Part shown: in pieces, positions 44,127 through 54,548 of the stretch
Numbering within the stretch: the first letter of the stretch is position 1
How the letters are laid out: each line of letters begins with the position of its first letter
From: Lutibacter oricola
Lineage (GTDB): Bacteria > Bacteroidota > Bacteroidia > Flavobacteriales > Flavobacteriaceae
DNA length: 64,000 nucleotides
Assembly (NCBI RefSeq): GCF_900106565.1
Contig: NZ_FNNJ01000001.1
Location: forward strand, 992,001 to 1,056,000
Reading direction: 5' to 3'
Program-made: the position numbers and the translations under genes
Notes under the pieces: model-generated
Told to the model about the DNA's origin: nothing
The model's database searches: none
The model's input: the letters and a program-made list of their open reading frames with translations, nothing else

Positions 44127-45044
44127 ATGAAAAGAATTAAAGATCCTGGATTTGGGTATTCTTCTAGTAAGAATTCGCAAAGTATGATTAATGAAAAAGG
44201 ACATTCAAATGTTATACATAAAAATAAGTCGTTAAGTATTAATGATACGTATGCCTATTTGATAGATATTTCTTGGTTCAAGTTTTTCATTTTTGTATTT
44301 ATCTCATACATTATAGTTAATACAATTTTTGCAACTATATATTTATTAGTTGGTATTGAGCAAATAACAAATTCAACAGGAAGTAAAATAGATGACTTTT
44401 TTAATGCATTCTTTTTTAGTGCACAAACAATTACTACGGTTGGTTATGGAGGTCTTTCTCCTCAAGGTTTTATTGGTAATGTAATATCAACATTTCAAGC
44501 TTTAACAGGTTTGTTAAGTTTTTCTTTTATAACTGGATTGTTATATGGTAGATTTTCTAAACCCAAAGCAGCAGTTAAGTTTAGTAATAATGTTGTTTTA
44601 AGAGATTATGAAGGCGGTATGGCTGTAATGTTTAAGTTAATGAATTATCGTCCGAGTATAATGATAGATCCAGAAGTAACAGTAATATATTCAAATACAA
44701 TAAAAGCTGAAGACGGTAATTTTAAAAAGGATTATTTTAGATTAAAATTACAAATGGATAAGTTAAAGTACCTAACTACTACTTGGACAATTGTTCATGA
44801 AATAGATAATGATAGTCCGTTTGCAGGAATGACTAAAGCAGAAATTAAAATGTTGGACGCAGAATTATATGTTTTAATTCAATATCACGATGAAACTTTT
44901 TCGCAACAAGTAAATCAAATGCACTCTTATAAAGCAGATCGATTATTGGTAGATGTTAAGTTTAAAAAATCTTTTTCTTTTGATGAAGAAGGTTATACAG
45001 TTTTAGATCACAGTATTTTAAGTGATGTAGAGAAAATGAATTAG
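44127..45044 (+). CDS. Inward-rectifier potassium channel (KirBac-like)
   Basis: A 305-residue channel. Two membrane helices flank a pore loop with filter T104-V105-G106-Y107-G108. The C-terminal cytoplasmic immunoglobulin-like Kir domain follows (FSNNVVLRDYEGGMAVMFKL, PEVTVIY, and WTIVHEIDNDSPF). Divergent from the SRPBCC gene. Role: passive K+ flux across the inner membrane. Confidence 0.92.
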   Translation: MKRIKDPGFGYSSSKNSQSMINEKGHSNVIHKNKSLSINDTYAYLIDISWFKFFIFVFISYIIVNTIFATIYLLVGIEQITNSTGSKIDDFFNAFFFSAQTITTVGYGGLSPQGFIGNVISTFQALTGLLSFSFITGLLYGRFSKPKAAVKFSNNVVLRDYEGGMAVMFKLMNYRPSIMIDPEVTVIYSNTIKAEDGNFKKDYFRLKLQMDKLKYLTTTWTIVHEIDNDSPFAGMTKAEIKMLDAELYVLIQYHDETFSQQVNQMHSYKADRLLVDVKFKKSFSFDEEGYTVLDHSILSDVEKMN

Positions 45045-45226
45045 TGTAAAGAAAATGTAATAATGGCAAATACAGCTATTATTAAAAATAGAGATATCAG
45101 TATTATAAAAGAATTTTTATAATGTTTTTTGTGAATTTTTATATCTTTTCTATAGCTCCAAATCATTGCTAATGTGAATACTACTATAAAACAAGCAGCA
45201 AAATAAAGCTGACCTTTTGTAAACAT
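45041..45226 (-). CDS. Small two-helix membrane protein, unknown
   Basis: A 61-residue protein with two membrane helices (YFAACFIVVFTLAMIWSY and FIILISLFLIIAVFAIITF) joined by a basic loop (RKDIKIHKKHYKN). No family recognised. It overlaps the end of the Kir gene by 4 bp on the opposite strand. The two helices and conserved-looking loop support it as a real gene. Confidence 0.7.
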   Translation of the reverse strand: MFTKGQLYFAACFIVVFTLAMIWSYRKDIKIHKKHYKNSFIILISLFLIIAVFAIITFSLH

Positions 45227-45318
45227 ATTAAAAGTGTATATTTAAAGTCAAATGTACATTATTTTTTAAAATAACATACATTAAAAAAAAGAATCAATTA
45301 ATATTTAGGAACTAAAAA

Positions 45319-45708
45319 ATGAAAAATAAATTAAAAGCAGTAGAAACTTTTCATAACGCGTTTGGATTGGGCGTAAAAAATGAACCAATTGCAAACTTAT
45401 CAGCTAACAAAATAGATTTGAGGTTCAATTTAATGGCAGAAGAAAATTTAGAATATTTAGAAGCTGCTAAAGCAAATGATTTAGTTGAAGTGGCAGATGC
45501 TCTTGGAGATATGTTGTATATTTTATGCGGTACTATTTTAGAACATGGTATGCAGCATAAAATAGAAGAAGTTTTTAATGAAATACAACGTAGTAATATG
45601 AGTAAACTTGGCGCAGATGGAAACCCAATTTATCGAGAAGATGGTAAAGTTATGAAAGGACCAAGCTATTTTAAACCAAATATTGAAGCTATATTAAAAA
45701 AATCTTAA
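45319..45708 (+). CDS. MazG-like nucleoside triphosphate pyrophosphohydrolase
   Basis: A 129-residue all-alpha NTP pyrophosphatase. The family motif appears as EENLEYLEAAKANDLVEVADALGDMLYIL, with the acidic metal-binding residues. Such enzymes clear non-canonical nucleotides or hydrolyse phosphoribosyl-ATP-like substrates. It is a single gene upstream of the M13 peptidase. Confidence 0.85.
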   Translation: MKNKLKAVETFHNAFGLGVKNEPIANLSANKIDLRFNLMAEENLEYLEAAKANDLVEVADALGDMLYILCGTILEHGMQHKIEEVFNEIQRSNMSKLGADGNPIYREDGKVMKGPSYFKPNIEAILKKS

Positions 45709-45782
45709 TATGATTTAGAAGGGTAATTTATTTTATTCTTTCTATTTTAGTAATTAAATTCAAACATCATCAATCAAATATT

Positions 45783-47879
45783 ATGAAAAATTCAATCAAA
45801 AAAGTAGTACTGTTTTCTTCAGTAGCGGCTTTGTCTTTAACCTTTTCTTGTAAAGGTGAAAAACAAGTTGAAGAAGAAAAAATACCTGGAATTATTGTTG
45901 AAAACATGGATACATCTGTTCGTCCAAACGACGATTTTTTTAGGTATGTAAATGGAGCTTGGGTAGATAAAACTGAGATCCCGGCAGATAGAACTTCTTG
46001 GGGAAGTTTTAACGAACTACGTAAAAAAACAGACGAAGATGTATTAAAAATCTTAAATGAAGCAATTGCTGAAGGTGAGTTTCCAAAGCTGAAAGATGCA
46101 CAAGGAAATTTTACAGTAGAATCAGATCAGCAAAAAGCAGTACATTTTTATGAGTCTATTATGGATACTGTTTCTAGAGAAAAACAAGGAATTGAACCTG
46201 TTAAGCCATTTTTAGATAGAATTGACGCTTTAAAAAATATTTCAGATTTAAATAAATTATTAACCGATATGGCGCCTTATGGAGGTGCTGGATTTTTTAA
46301 TTTTGCCGTTTTTAATGATTTAAAAGATAGTAAAATGAATGCAGGTTATGTAACTCCTGCAGGTTTAGGCTTATCTAGAGATTATTATGTAGATCAAGAT
46401 GAAGATACTAAAGGTAAAAGAGAAAAGTATATTGCACATATAGCAAAAATGCTACAATTCTTTGGCGACTCTAAAGAAGATGCAACAGCAAATGCTAATC
46501 GTATTTTTAAATACGAATACAGTTTAGCTGAACCTAGATTAACAAAAGAAGAATCTCGAGATACTAGAAAACTATACAACCCAAAAACTATTGAAGAAAT
46601 AGCAACATTAGTTCCTTCAATTAATTGGAAAGCATATTTTGATGGTATTGGAGCAAAAGACTTAGAAAGAGTTATTGTTATGCAGCCTGCTTATATGGAA
46701 GCTGTTGAGTCTATTTTAAAATCTAGTAGTATAGACGATATTAAACTGTATTTACGTTGGACAACTATTGACAGAGCTGCTGGAATGTTAAATAAAGAAT
46801 TAGATGTTGCAAATTGGGAGTTTTACAATAAAGAGTTAAGTGGAGCCAAACAACAAAGAGCAAGAGATGAAAGAGCTTTAGGTTCTTTAAATAATAATAT
46901 TGGTGAAGCTTTAGGTAAATTATATGTAGATAAAAAGTTTCCGCCAGAAGCTAAAGCTAAAGCTGAAGAAATGATTAAAAATGTAATGTTAGGTTTCGAA
47001 AAACGTATCAATGCATTAGATTGGATGACTGCAGAAACTAAAGCAAAAGCTGTTGAAAAATTAGAAAAAATGACAGTTAAAATTGCGTATCCTGATAAAT
47101 GGAAAGATTATGCAGCTTTAGATGTAAAAGGTGTTAAAGATGGAGGTTCGTATTTTCAAAATTCAATAAATATTGGAAAGTGGAACTTTGATCAAAAAAT
47201 GGCAAAATTAGGTAAACCAGTAGATAGAAGTGAGTGGGGAATGGCACCGCAAGTAGTGAATGCTTATTTTAACCCTGTAAATAACGAAATTGTTTTTCCA
47301 GCTGCTATTTTACAGCCGCCTTTTTATAACTACAAAGCAGATGAAGCTGTTAACTATGGTGGAATTGGAGCTGTTATTGGTCACGAAATATCTCACTGTT
47401 TTGATGATGCTGGAGCTAGGTTTGATGCTGATGGTAACTTAAATAACTGGTGGACAGACGAGGATTCTGAAAAATTTGCAATATTAGGTAAAAAATTATC
47501 AGACCAATATAGTGCTGTGCAAGCTTTAGATGACGCTAAGTTAAATGGCGAATTTACATTAGGAGAAAATATTGGAGATTTAGGAGGAGTTAATTCTGCT
47601 TATGATGGGCTTCAAATATTTTACGAGAAAAACGGAAGACCAGAGAATATTGATGGTTTTACTCCAGAACAACGTTTCTTTATGAGTTGGGGTACAATTT
47701 GGAGAACTATTATGAGAGACGATGCAATGCGTAACTTAATTAAAACTGACCCACATTCTCCAGGTATGTATAGAGCTTATATGCCTTTACAAAATGTAGA
47801 TGCGTTTTATGCAGCGTTTAATATTGTAGAAGGAGATAAAATGTATTTAACACCAGATGATAGAGTAAAAATTTGGTAA
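45783..47879 (+). CDS. pepO: M13-family zinc metallopeptidase, lipoprotein
   Basis: A 698-residue neprilysin-like endopeptidase. An N-terminal lipoprotein signal with lipobox TFSCK shows it is anchored in the envelope. The C-terminal catalytic domain carries HEISH (H534, E535, H538) and the ENIGDLGG motif that supplies the third zinc ligand. Likely breaks small peptides in the periplasm or at the cell surface. It ends at a strong terminator. Confidence 0.93.
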   Translation: MKNSIKKVVLFSSVAALSLTFSCKGEKQVEEEKIPGIIVENMDTSVRPNDDFFRYVNGAWVDKTEIPADRTSWGSFNELRKKTDEDVLKILNEAIAEGEFPKLKDAQGNFTVESDQQKAVHFYESIMDTVSREKQGIEPVKPFLDRIDALKNISDLNKLLTDMAPYGGAGFFNFAVFNDLKDSKMNAGYVTPAGLGLSRDYYVDQDEDTKGKREKYIAHIAKMLQFFGDSKEDATANANRIFKYEYSLAEPRLTKEESRDTRKLYNPKTIEEIATLVPSINWKAYFDGIGAKDLERVIVMQPAYMEAVESILKSSSIDDIKLYLRWTTIDRAAGMLNKELDVANWEFYNKELSGAKQQRARDERALGSLNNNIGEALGKLYVDKKFPPEAKAKAEEMIKNVMLGFEKRINALDWMTAETKAKAVEKLEKMTVKIAYPDKWKDYAALDVKGVKDGGSYFQNSINIGKWNFDQKMAKLGKPVDRSEWGMAPQVVNAYFNPVNNEIVFPAAILQPPFYNYKADEAVNYGGIGAVIGHEISHCFDDAGARFDADGNLNNWWTDEDSEKFAILGKKLSDQYSAVQALDDAKLNGEFTLGENIGDLGGVNSAYDGLQIFYEKNGRPENIDGFTPEQRFFMSWGTIWRTIMRDDAMRNLIKTDPHSPGMYRAYMPLQNVDAFYAAFNIVEGDKMYLTPDDRVKIW

Positions 47880-47892
47880 TAAAAAAAGTAAT

Positions 47893-47928
47893 AAAAAAAA
47901 GCCAACGATTAATCGTTGGCTTTTTTTT
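47893..47928. terminator. Bidirectional terminator after the M13 peptidase
   Basis: AAAAAAAGCCAACGATT and AATCGTTGGCTTTTTTT form a perfect stem between convergent genes. Confidence 0.9.
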
Positions 47929-50359
47929 ATTTTTCAATAGTGTAATTTGTTTTAATGCAAATAGGAATTCCATCTGCAGTTATTCCTTCTAAAGTAACAC
48001 CTACTTTTGTAGGTACTTCACTATTAAAATAACTCATAGTGTAAACACCTTCTTCATTTGGAATTACATACGGATTCCAATATAGAGTATTCCTAATATC
48101 AGCAAATTCATCCCAAGCTTTTTCCTTTTTTTCTTCATAGTTAGGAGAGTAAAAGGCTCTCCAGTTATAAATACCTAAAATAACATCTTTCGAAGTGTGG
48201 AATTTTTTTCGTTCTCTTGTCGCTTCAACACCTTTTTTAGTGTAAATTAAAATAACACCATTAACTCCATTTGTAAAATTACTCATAGAACCATCACTTA
48301 TTGCTTCAATTCTGTCAATACTTTCAGGTACAATTGAAGAAACTTCACTTGCGTCAATTTCAATATCATTCAATACAATTAATGCAGGTCTGCCTCTATG
48401 TCTAGAAAAACTTATAGTATCATTTACAACTTGAATATTTGGTATAGAAAACTGAATTAAATCTTGAACACTATTAAAATCTGTATTAGTTCCGTCAGCA
48501 ACAAAAGTTTGATTAAAGCTAATAAATTCATTTGCATCTTTTGCTTTTTTGGCTTTTCCTACTACTAAAACTTCATCTAATTGGTTTGCAATAGGAACAT
48601 CAAAATCTATAAATTTTTTAAAAATGTTTTCTTTTACGGTTTCAGTAGCTGTTTTTTCTTCTGAATTAATTTTAGTAATGTCAAATTTAATAGCTGGAGG
48701 AGCAATTTCTAAAGAGTCTAAAACAATTTCACCTTTAGACTTATTACCTTTATCTTTAGCACTTAACATTATTGTTGTTTCGCCAAATATTACTAAGTTT
48801 TCAAAAGCAAACCTTCCATTTTTATCAGCCTCCGAAACATTCATAGCAGTTTTTTCCTTATCTATATAATACATAAGAACTTTACTGTTTGGCTTTGGTC
48901 CGTTACCAAATAGTTTTTTTACTCTACCAGTTACGTTAATACCCAATTCTATATCAAATTTTCTTTCGGTAGTTTTAAGTTCTTTTTTCCAAAGAAAATC
49001 TCTCCATCCTTGTGTTTGTAATAGTAAATCTAAATGTATTAATCTTTTTTTGTTTGAAGGATTAAAATAGTATCCTGCATTATTAACATTTCCCTTAATG
49101 TCTGCTTGCATTAAAAAGTACGAGCATATATTTTCAAAGTTGTCCGAATTAGTTCCGTTACTTGTTTGGTCAACAGCAGCTAGTGAAAAATTAGAAAATA
49201 AACGTTTATCGTTTTTATCTTTTGCATTTACAGTAAGAGTAACTTTTTCTTTAGGTTCATATCCAGTTTTATTAGCTTTTAAGGTTATAGAATGATTTTT
49301 TTGTTTTTCAATATAAACAAGTCTTTCTCCGTAAGGTTTTCCTTCTTCATCAAAAATAGTTACTTGTGCAATTCCTTCAGGTAAAACATTACTTGGAATA
49401 AGAAAAGGAGTAGAATATTTATTTGATTCAACCAAGCCTTCAAAGTAAACAATTCCACGAGTTTTAATTAAAATTTTAAACTTTGTAGAAGGTTTGGTAC
49501 TTAACGTTTTTTCATTTGTATTAATTACTCCAACAATTTTATTTTGAACTTTTTTTACACCCAGAGTATAGCCTGTTTTATAAATTTCAGGAAGCTTAAA
49601 TTCTTTAATTTCATTATTAATAGTTATTTCTGCCGTATAATTTTCAGTTAGTTTAGGTTGAATTTTAAAACGACCCATTCCATCATGTTCGGTTTTTAAA
49701 GAAGCAATACTTTCACCATTAGAGTTTTTTATTAAACCTTCAATTTTTAATGGCGAGCCATTTTTTGTAGCTTTAAAAGCAACAATGCTATAAACATTTT
49801 CTACTAGCGAACCTCCTTCTGGAAAAAATTGTAAATCAATAAAGTCTTTAATTTCAACTTCTTTTTCAATTTTTTTTGAAGGTTTGTTTTTCTTTTTATT
49901 AGCTTCGACAATGGCTTTGTTTTTATCGTTTATACTAATTATTTCAATATTTTTAGTAAAAATAAAGTGATCTCCAAAATTACGCATCCACTTAGTGTAA
50001 GCTCTTAATTGGTATGTTCCTGGTTTTTTTACTCCAAGAGAATCAGTAAGAATAAAATCACCATTACCCATTCCGCTGTCTAGATAGGTTTTTCTTTTTG
50101 AAATAATTTTTTTGTCGGGAGAAATTAGTTCAACATGCAGAATTCTACTATGCTTATGAGGTTTATTTGTTTGAGCATTTAAACTATACGCTTTATACCA
50201 AAGAGACTCTCCTATGTTATAAAAATTTCTATCTGTATGTAAGTATATTTTTTCTAATACTTTTGATTGGTTTTTCTCGGTGTTTTGAGCAAAAATTGTA
50301 GTAATGTTTATAAAAAGAAAAGCAATTAAAAATGCTATATTTTTTAAGGGAGTATTCAT
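47927..50359 (-). CDS. MG2-like/TonB-plug surface protein without a beta-barrel
   Basis: An 810-residue protein. Signal peptide NIAFLIAFLFINITTIFAQ. The N-terminal half has MG2/macroglobulin-like beta domains (KIYLHTDRNFYNIGESLWYK), then a carboxypeptidase regulatory-like domain, and near residue 620-720 a TonB plug-like domain (VQDLIQFSIPNIQVVN, then RPALIVLNDIEI) without the following 22-strand barrel. Proteins of this build are common in Flavobacteriia and of unknown function. ATG 50359 is preferred to 50407 because the signal peptide starts there. Confidence 0.82.
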   Translation of the reverse strand: MNTPLKNIAFLIAFLFINITTIFAQNTEKNQSKVLEKIYLHTDRNFYNIGESLWYKAYSLNAQTNKPHKHSRILHVELISPDKKIISKRKTYLDSGMGNGDFILTDSLGVKKPGTYQLRAYTKWMRNFGDHFIFTKNIEIISINDKNKAIVEANKKKNKPSKKIEKEVEIKDFIDLQFFPEGGSLVENVYSIVAFKATKNGSPLKIEGLIKNSNGESIASLKTEHDGMGRFKIQPKLTENYTAEITINNEIKEFKLPEIYKTGYTLGVKKVQNKIVGVINTNEKTLSTKPSTKFKILIKTRGIVYFEGLVESNKYSTPFLIPSNVLPEGIAQVTIFDEEGKPYGERLVYIEKQKNHSITLKANKTGYEPKEKVTLTVNAKDKNDKRLFSNFSLAAVDQTSNGTNSDNFENICSYFLMQADIKGNVNNAGYYFNPSNKKRLIHLDLLLQTQGWRDFLWKKELKTTERKFDIELGINVTGRVKKLFGNGPKPNSKVLMYYIDKEKTAMNVSEADKNGRFAFENLVIFGETTIMLSAKDKGNKSKGEIVLDSLEIAPPAIKFDITKINSEEKTATETVKENIFKKFIDFDVPIANQLDEVLVVGKAKKAKDANEFISFNQTFVADGTNTDFNSVQDLIQFSIPNIQVVNDTISFSRHRGRPALIVLNDIEIDASEVSSIVPESIDRIEAISDGSMSNFTNGVNGVILIYTKKGVEATRERKKFHTSKDVILGIYNWRAFYSPNYEEKKEKAWDEFADIRNTLYWNPYVIPNEEGVYTMSYFNSEVPTKVGVTLEGITADGIPICIKTNYTIEK

Positions 50360-50481
50360 TCTATAGATTTGTTTAAAATATTGATTTAATAAGAGTAAAT
50401 TATACACTTATTAATTTAAACAAACTTAAAGAGAACCGTTTAATTAAACAATTTATTTAACAAAATAACATTATACAAACA

Positions 50482-52065
50482 CTATACTAAGTCTGCACTA
50501 TAGAAACCACCTTTGTTTTCTTTCCTAGTTTTTGAAAACTGAGTAATTAAGTAAGCGGTTGTAATTAAGTTTCTAAGCTCACATAAATCTACCGAAAGTT
50601 CAGAATGATCGTACAATCTTTTATTGTCTTCGTATAAGCCTCTTAATCTTCTTTCTGCACGTAGTAAACGTTCATTAGAGCGAACAATTCCAACATAGTT
50701 ACTCATAATAGTTTTAACTTCATTTCTGTCGTGAGTAATTAAAACTTTTTCCATGTTTTTTACAACACCGCTATCATTCCATAAAGGAATACTATCTGGC
50801 TCTTTAATTTTATGGAAACGTTTAGTTAAGTTCTGGTATGCGTTGTGAGCATAAACAATACCTTCTAATAATGAGTTTGAAGCTAATCTGTTACCTCCGT
50901 GTAAACCACTGCGTGTAACTTCGCCACAAGCGTATAAGTTTTTTAATGAAGTTTTTGCTTTTTTATTTACATCAACACCTCCGCAAATATAATGTTGTGC
51001 AGGAGAAACAGGTATATAATCTTTACGAACATCTATACCTAAGCTAATGCATTTTTCGTTAATATTTGGAAAATGTTTAATAAATTCTTCATAGTCCATA
51101 TGTGTACAATCTAAGTACACATGTGGAGCTCCACTTTGTTTTAATTCATTATCAATGGCTCTTGCAACAATATCTCGCGAAGCTAGTTCTTCACGGTCAT
51201 CGTATTTTTTCATAAACCTATTACCTTCAAAATCTCTTAATATTGCACCTTCACCACGAACAGCTTCAGAAATTAAAAAAGCAGGGTATTCACCAGGGTT
51301 AAATAATGCAGTTGGGTGAAATTGAATAAATTCAACATCAGCAATTTCAGCTTTAGCTCGGTAAGCCATTGCAATTCCATCTCCTGTTGCAACAACAGGG
51401 TTTGTTGTTGTATTGTAAACTTGTCCATTTCCACCAGTTGCAAGCATAGTTACTTTGGCAGAAAAGGTTTTTACAATACTTTTTTTTATGTCTAAAACGT
51501 AAGCACCAAAGCAAGTAATGTTCTCTTTCCTTTTGGTTTGCTTTTGTTTTACTTGATGTTCCGTAATTAAATCGATAGAGTAGTGGTAGTCTAAAAAAGT
51601 AATATTTTCTTTAGCTTCTACTTGTTCAATAAGTGCTCTTTCAATTTCGGCACCAGTAATATCTTTATGGTGTAAAATTCTGTCTTGAGAGTGCCCACCT
51701 TCTCGACCTAATGAATAGCTGCCATCTTTTAATTTGTCGAATTTTGCTCCCCATTCAATAAGTTCATTTAGTCTATCTGGGGCTTCTTCAACAACCATTT
51801 TAACTACTTTTTCATCGCAAATACCATCACCAGCAATTAAAGTATCTTGTATATGTTGTTCAAATGAATCTACTGTTTTGTTCCAAACTGTTGCAATTCC
51901 ACCTTGTGCATATTTGGTGTTACATTCGTTTTTTTCGTTTTTAGTTACTATTGTAACGGTACAATCTTTAAATTGATTGGCAACTTTTAAAGCAAAAGTT
52001 AAGCCAGATATACCTGAACCAATTACTAAAAAATCAGTTTGAAAAATTCTTTTATCAGCGTTCAT
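50482..52065 (-). CDS. nadB: L-aspartate oxidase
   Basis: FAD enzyme that makes iminoaspartate from L-aspartate, the first step in NAD synthesis. The 527-residue protein has the FAD motif VIGSGISGLTFAL, SLGREGGHSQDRILH near residue 120, and HPTALF in the active site. It lies 12 bp after nadA on the same strand. Confidence 0.95.
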   Translation of the reverse strand: MNADKRIFQTDFLVIGSGISGLTFALKVANQFKDCTVTIVTKNEKNECNTKYAQGGIATVWNKTVDSFEQHIQDTLIAGDGICDEKVVKMVVEEAPDRLNELIEWGAKFDKLKDGSYSLGREGGHSQDRILHHKDITGAEIERALIEQVEAKENITFLDYHYSIDLITEHQVKQKQTKRKENITCFGAYVLDIKKSIVKTFSAKVTMLATGGNGQVYNTTTNPVVATGDGIAMAYRAKAEIADVEFIQFHPTALFNPGEYPAFLISEAVRGEGAILRDFEGNRFMKKYDDREELASRDIVARAIDNELKQSGAPHVYLDCTHMDYEEFIKHFPNINEKCISLGIDVRKDYIPVSPAQHYICGGVDVNKKAKTSLKNLYACGEVTRSGLHGGNRLASNSLLEGIVYAHNAYQNLTKRFHKIKEPDSIPLWNDSGVVKNMEKVLITHDRNEVKTIMSNYVGIVRSNERLLRAERRLRGLYEDNKRLYDHSELSVDLCELRNLITTAYLITQFSKTRKENKGGFYSADLV

Positions 52066-52077
52066 TGTAAATTTGTA

Positions 52078-53073
52078 TTATTTTGAAAGTTCAAGCATAC
52101 GTTCAATAGAAACTAATGCTTTTTTACTTAATTCAGCTTCAACTTCAACATTTGGTAATTCGTGTTTTAAGCATAAATACAGTTTTTTCATTGTATTCAT
52201 TTTCATATAAAAACATTCGCTACAGTTACAGTTGTCATCTTCTACAGGAGCAGGAATTAAAATTTTATCTGGTGCATCTTGTCTCATTTGGTGTAAAATA
52301 CCAACTTCCGTAGCAACAATAAATGATTTGGCTTCACTATTTTTTACATAATTTAATAAGCCTGAAGTTGAACCAACGTATTTTGCAACCTTTAATAAAT
52401 GAGCTTGAGACTCAGGATGTGCAATAATTTCTGCTTCTGGATTTTCAGCGTGTAAGGCTAAAATTTTATCTATGGAAAAAGCTTCGTGCACCATACAAGC
52501 CCCATCCCAAAGTACCATATCTCTTCCCGTTTCTTTAATTAGCCAAGCTCCTAAGTTTCTGTCTGGAGCAAAAATAATTGGTTGATCTTTTGGTATAGAG
52601 TTAATAATCATTTCAGCATTAGAAGAAGTACAAACAATATCTGTCAATGCTTTAATCTCTGCTGAAGTGTTTACGTAAGAAACCACTAAATGGTTTGGAT
52701 GTTCTTTTTTAAATGCCGCAAATTCTGAAGGCGGACAAGAATCAGCCAATGAGCAACCAGCTTTTAAATCTGGGAGTAAAACTTTTTTTTCTGGATTTAA
52801 AATTTTTGCAGTTTCAGCCATAAAATGTACGCCTGCAAAAACAATAATATCAGCATCAGTAGTTGCTGCTTTTTGCGCTAGAGCTAAACTATCTCCAACA
52901 AAATCTGCAATATCTTGTATTGCGTCTTCTTGATAGTAGTGAGCTAAAATTACAGCATTTTTTTCTTTACGTAGTTTTTTAATTTCACTAACGTAATCTA
53001 TATCTTTAGGCGTTTCAATATCTAAAAACCCTTTTTCTTCTAAATTTTTTTTTGCTTTTTCTAGTGTAGTCAT
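52078..53073 (-). CDS. nadA: Quinolinate synthase A
   Basis: Condenses iminoaspartate with dihydroxyacetone phosphate to quinolinate using a 4Fe-4S cluster. The 331-residue protein shows the AHYYQ start motif, MAETAKIL, and cluster cysteines in [21 protein letters not shown] and the [12 protein letters not shown] segment. Transcribed ahead of nadB; nadC is not in this window. Confidence 0.95.
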   Translation of the reverse strand: MTTLEKAKKNLEEKGFLDIETPKDIDYVSEIKKLRKEKNAVILAHYYQEDAIQDIADFVGDSLALAQKAATTDADIIVFAGVHFMAETAKILNPEKKVLLPDLKAGCSLADSCPPSEFAAFKKEHPNHLVVSYVNTSAEIKALTDIVCTSSNAEMIINSIPKDQPIIFAPDRNLGAWLIKETGRDMVLWDGACMVHEAFSIDKILALHAENPEAEIIAHPESQAHLLKVAKYVGSTSGLLNYVKNSEAKSFIVATEVGILHQMRQDAPDKILIPAPVEDDNCNCSECFYMKMNTMKKLYLCLKHELPNVEVEAELSKKALVSIERMLELSK

Positions 53074-53190
53074 AAAATGTGCGTTGTTTATATTGTTTTT
53101 AGACCAAAAAATATGCCAAACAAACGGGTATGTACCCGTTTGCTAAGCATTGCAATTTACTAAATTTTGTTTATATGTAAGCTCAACTGC

Positions 53191-54243
53191 TTATCGAACT
53201 TTATAAGTCCAGTTAAATTTGTCTTCAAGTTTATTTTGTTGGATACCAGTTAAGCGAGTTTTTAAGCGTAATGCGTAGCTATCTTCCATTACTGGTAATT
53301 CAAATTTTTGATCTTGATCTGCAAAACCTTGAATTATACTAATTACTGCTGCAGTACCAGCACCAAACATTTCTTTTAGTTCGCCTTTTTTAGCAGCTTC
53401 AACAATTTCTTGTCTAGAAACAGGCCTAACTTCAACTTTTATGCCTTCATCTTCTGCTAATTGAATTAAACTTTTTCTAGTAACACCATCTAAAATTCTA
53501 TCGCTAGTTGGTGCCGTAATTAAAGTGTCGTTTACTCTAAAGAAAACATTCATTGTACCAGCTTCTTCTAAATATTCGTGCGTAGAAGCGTCTGTCCAAA
53601 CTACTTGTTGGTAACCTTGTTCGGCAGCTAAACGAGCAGGATAGAAAGATGCAGCGTAATTACCTGCAGCTTTAGCAAATCCAACACCACCATTAGCAGA
53701 TCTGCTATATTTATCAGCAAAAACTACTCTTACTTCACCAGCATAATATGCTTGAACTGGTGCACAAATAATCATAAATTTATAATTTGTAGAAGCAGAT
53801 GCCGAGACACAGTTTTCAGTTGCAATAACAAATGGACGAATATATAAGGAATCTCCTTCTCCTTTTTGAACCCATTGACTGTCTAATTTCAATAATTCAT
53901 TCAACCCTTCAAAGAAAAATTCTTTTGGAAAAGCAGGCATATCTAAACGCTCAGCAGATTTGTTTATACGTTCTTGATTTTGATCTGGTCTAAACAACCA
54001 AATATCATCGTTTTTATCTTTGTAGGCTTTCATTCCTTCAAAAACAGCTTGGCCATAATGAAAGACTTTTGCTGATGGGTCGAAAGCAATTGGTTGATAA
54101 GGTCTAATTTGAGGAGTTTGCCATTCACCATCTTTGTAATCACATTCAAACATATGATCCGTAAAAATTTCACCAAATTTTAAGTTACTAAAATCTACAT
54201 CTGAAATTTTTGATTTTGCAATTTTTTCAATGTTTAAAGCCAT
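53191..54243 (-). CDS. ilvE: Branched-chain amino acid aminotransferase
   Basis: Pyridoxal-phosphate enzyme for Val, Leu and Ile transamination. The 350-residue class IV aminotransferase has the PLP lysine K191 (GFAKAAGNYAA) and the STHEYLEEAGTMNVFF and GVTRKSLIQLA motifs. It has its own upstream region (the 305 bp gap to mnmD). Confidence 0.94.
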   Translation of the reverse strand: MALNIEKIAKSKISDVDFSNLKFGEIFTDHMFECDYKDGEWQTPQIRPYQPIAFDPSAKVFHYGQAVFEGMKAYKDKNDDIWLFRPDQNQERINKSAERLDMPAFPKEFFFEGLNELLKLDSQWVQKGEGDSLYIRPFVIATENCVSASASTNYKFMIICAPVQAYYAGEVRVVFADKYSRSANGGVGFAKAAGNYAASFYPARLAAEQGYQQVVWTDASTHEYLEEAGTMNVFFRVNDTLITAPTSDRILDGVTRKSLIQLAEDEGIKVEVRPVSRQEIVEAAKKGELKEMFGAGTAAVISIIQGFADQDQKFELPVMEDSYALRLKTRLTGIQQNKLEDKFNWTYKVR

Positions 54244-54548
54244 AATAAGTCATTTTTTGATTAAACAAAATTACTTAAATTTTTTAATTAAAAAATATTT
54301 AGAAGAATGCATTAATTACCTTTTTATCAATAATTAAAAGTTAATAGTGTTTAAAAAAGTATTAGGTTAATCAAAAAATACATTATTGTTATAAAGCACT
54401 ACTTTAAATTTTGTTTATGATAAAAATCATAAAAGGTTATAATTCATTTATTTACTTCAATAGAAATAAGTTGGTTTAGCTGTTTTTAAAATGAATTTAA
54501 TTAGTGTACGAACCGTTCTTTTTAATACTTTTGTGAAAATTAATTTTT
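54244..54548. promoter_or_regulatory. Divergent intergenic region ilvE/mnmD
   Basis: No gene seen. A -7 box TACTTTTG at 54526-54533 serves the plus-strand gene. A palindrome ATGAT-AAAA-ATCAT lies at 54417-54430. Confidence 0.5.
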
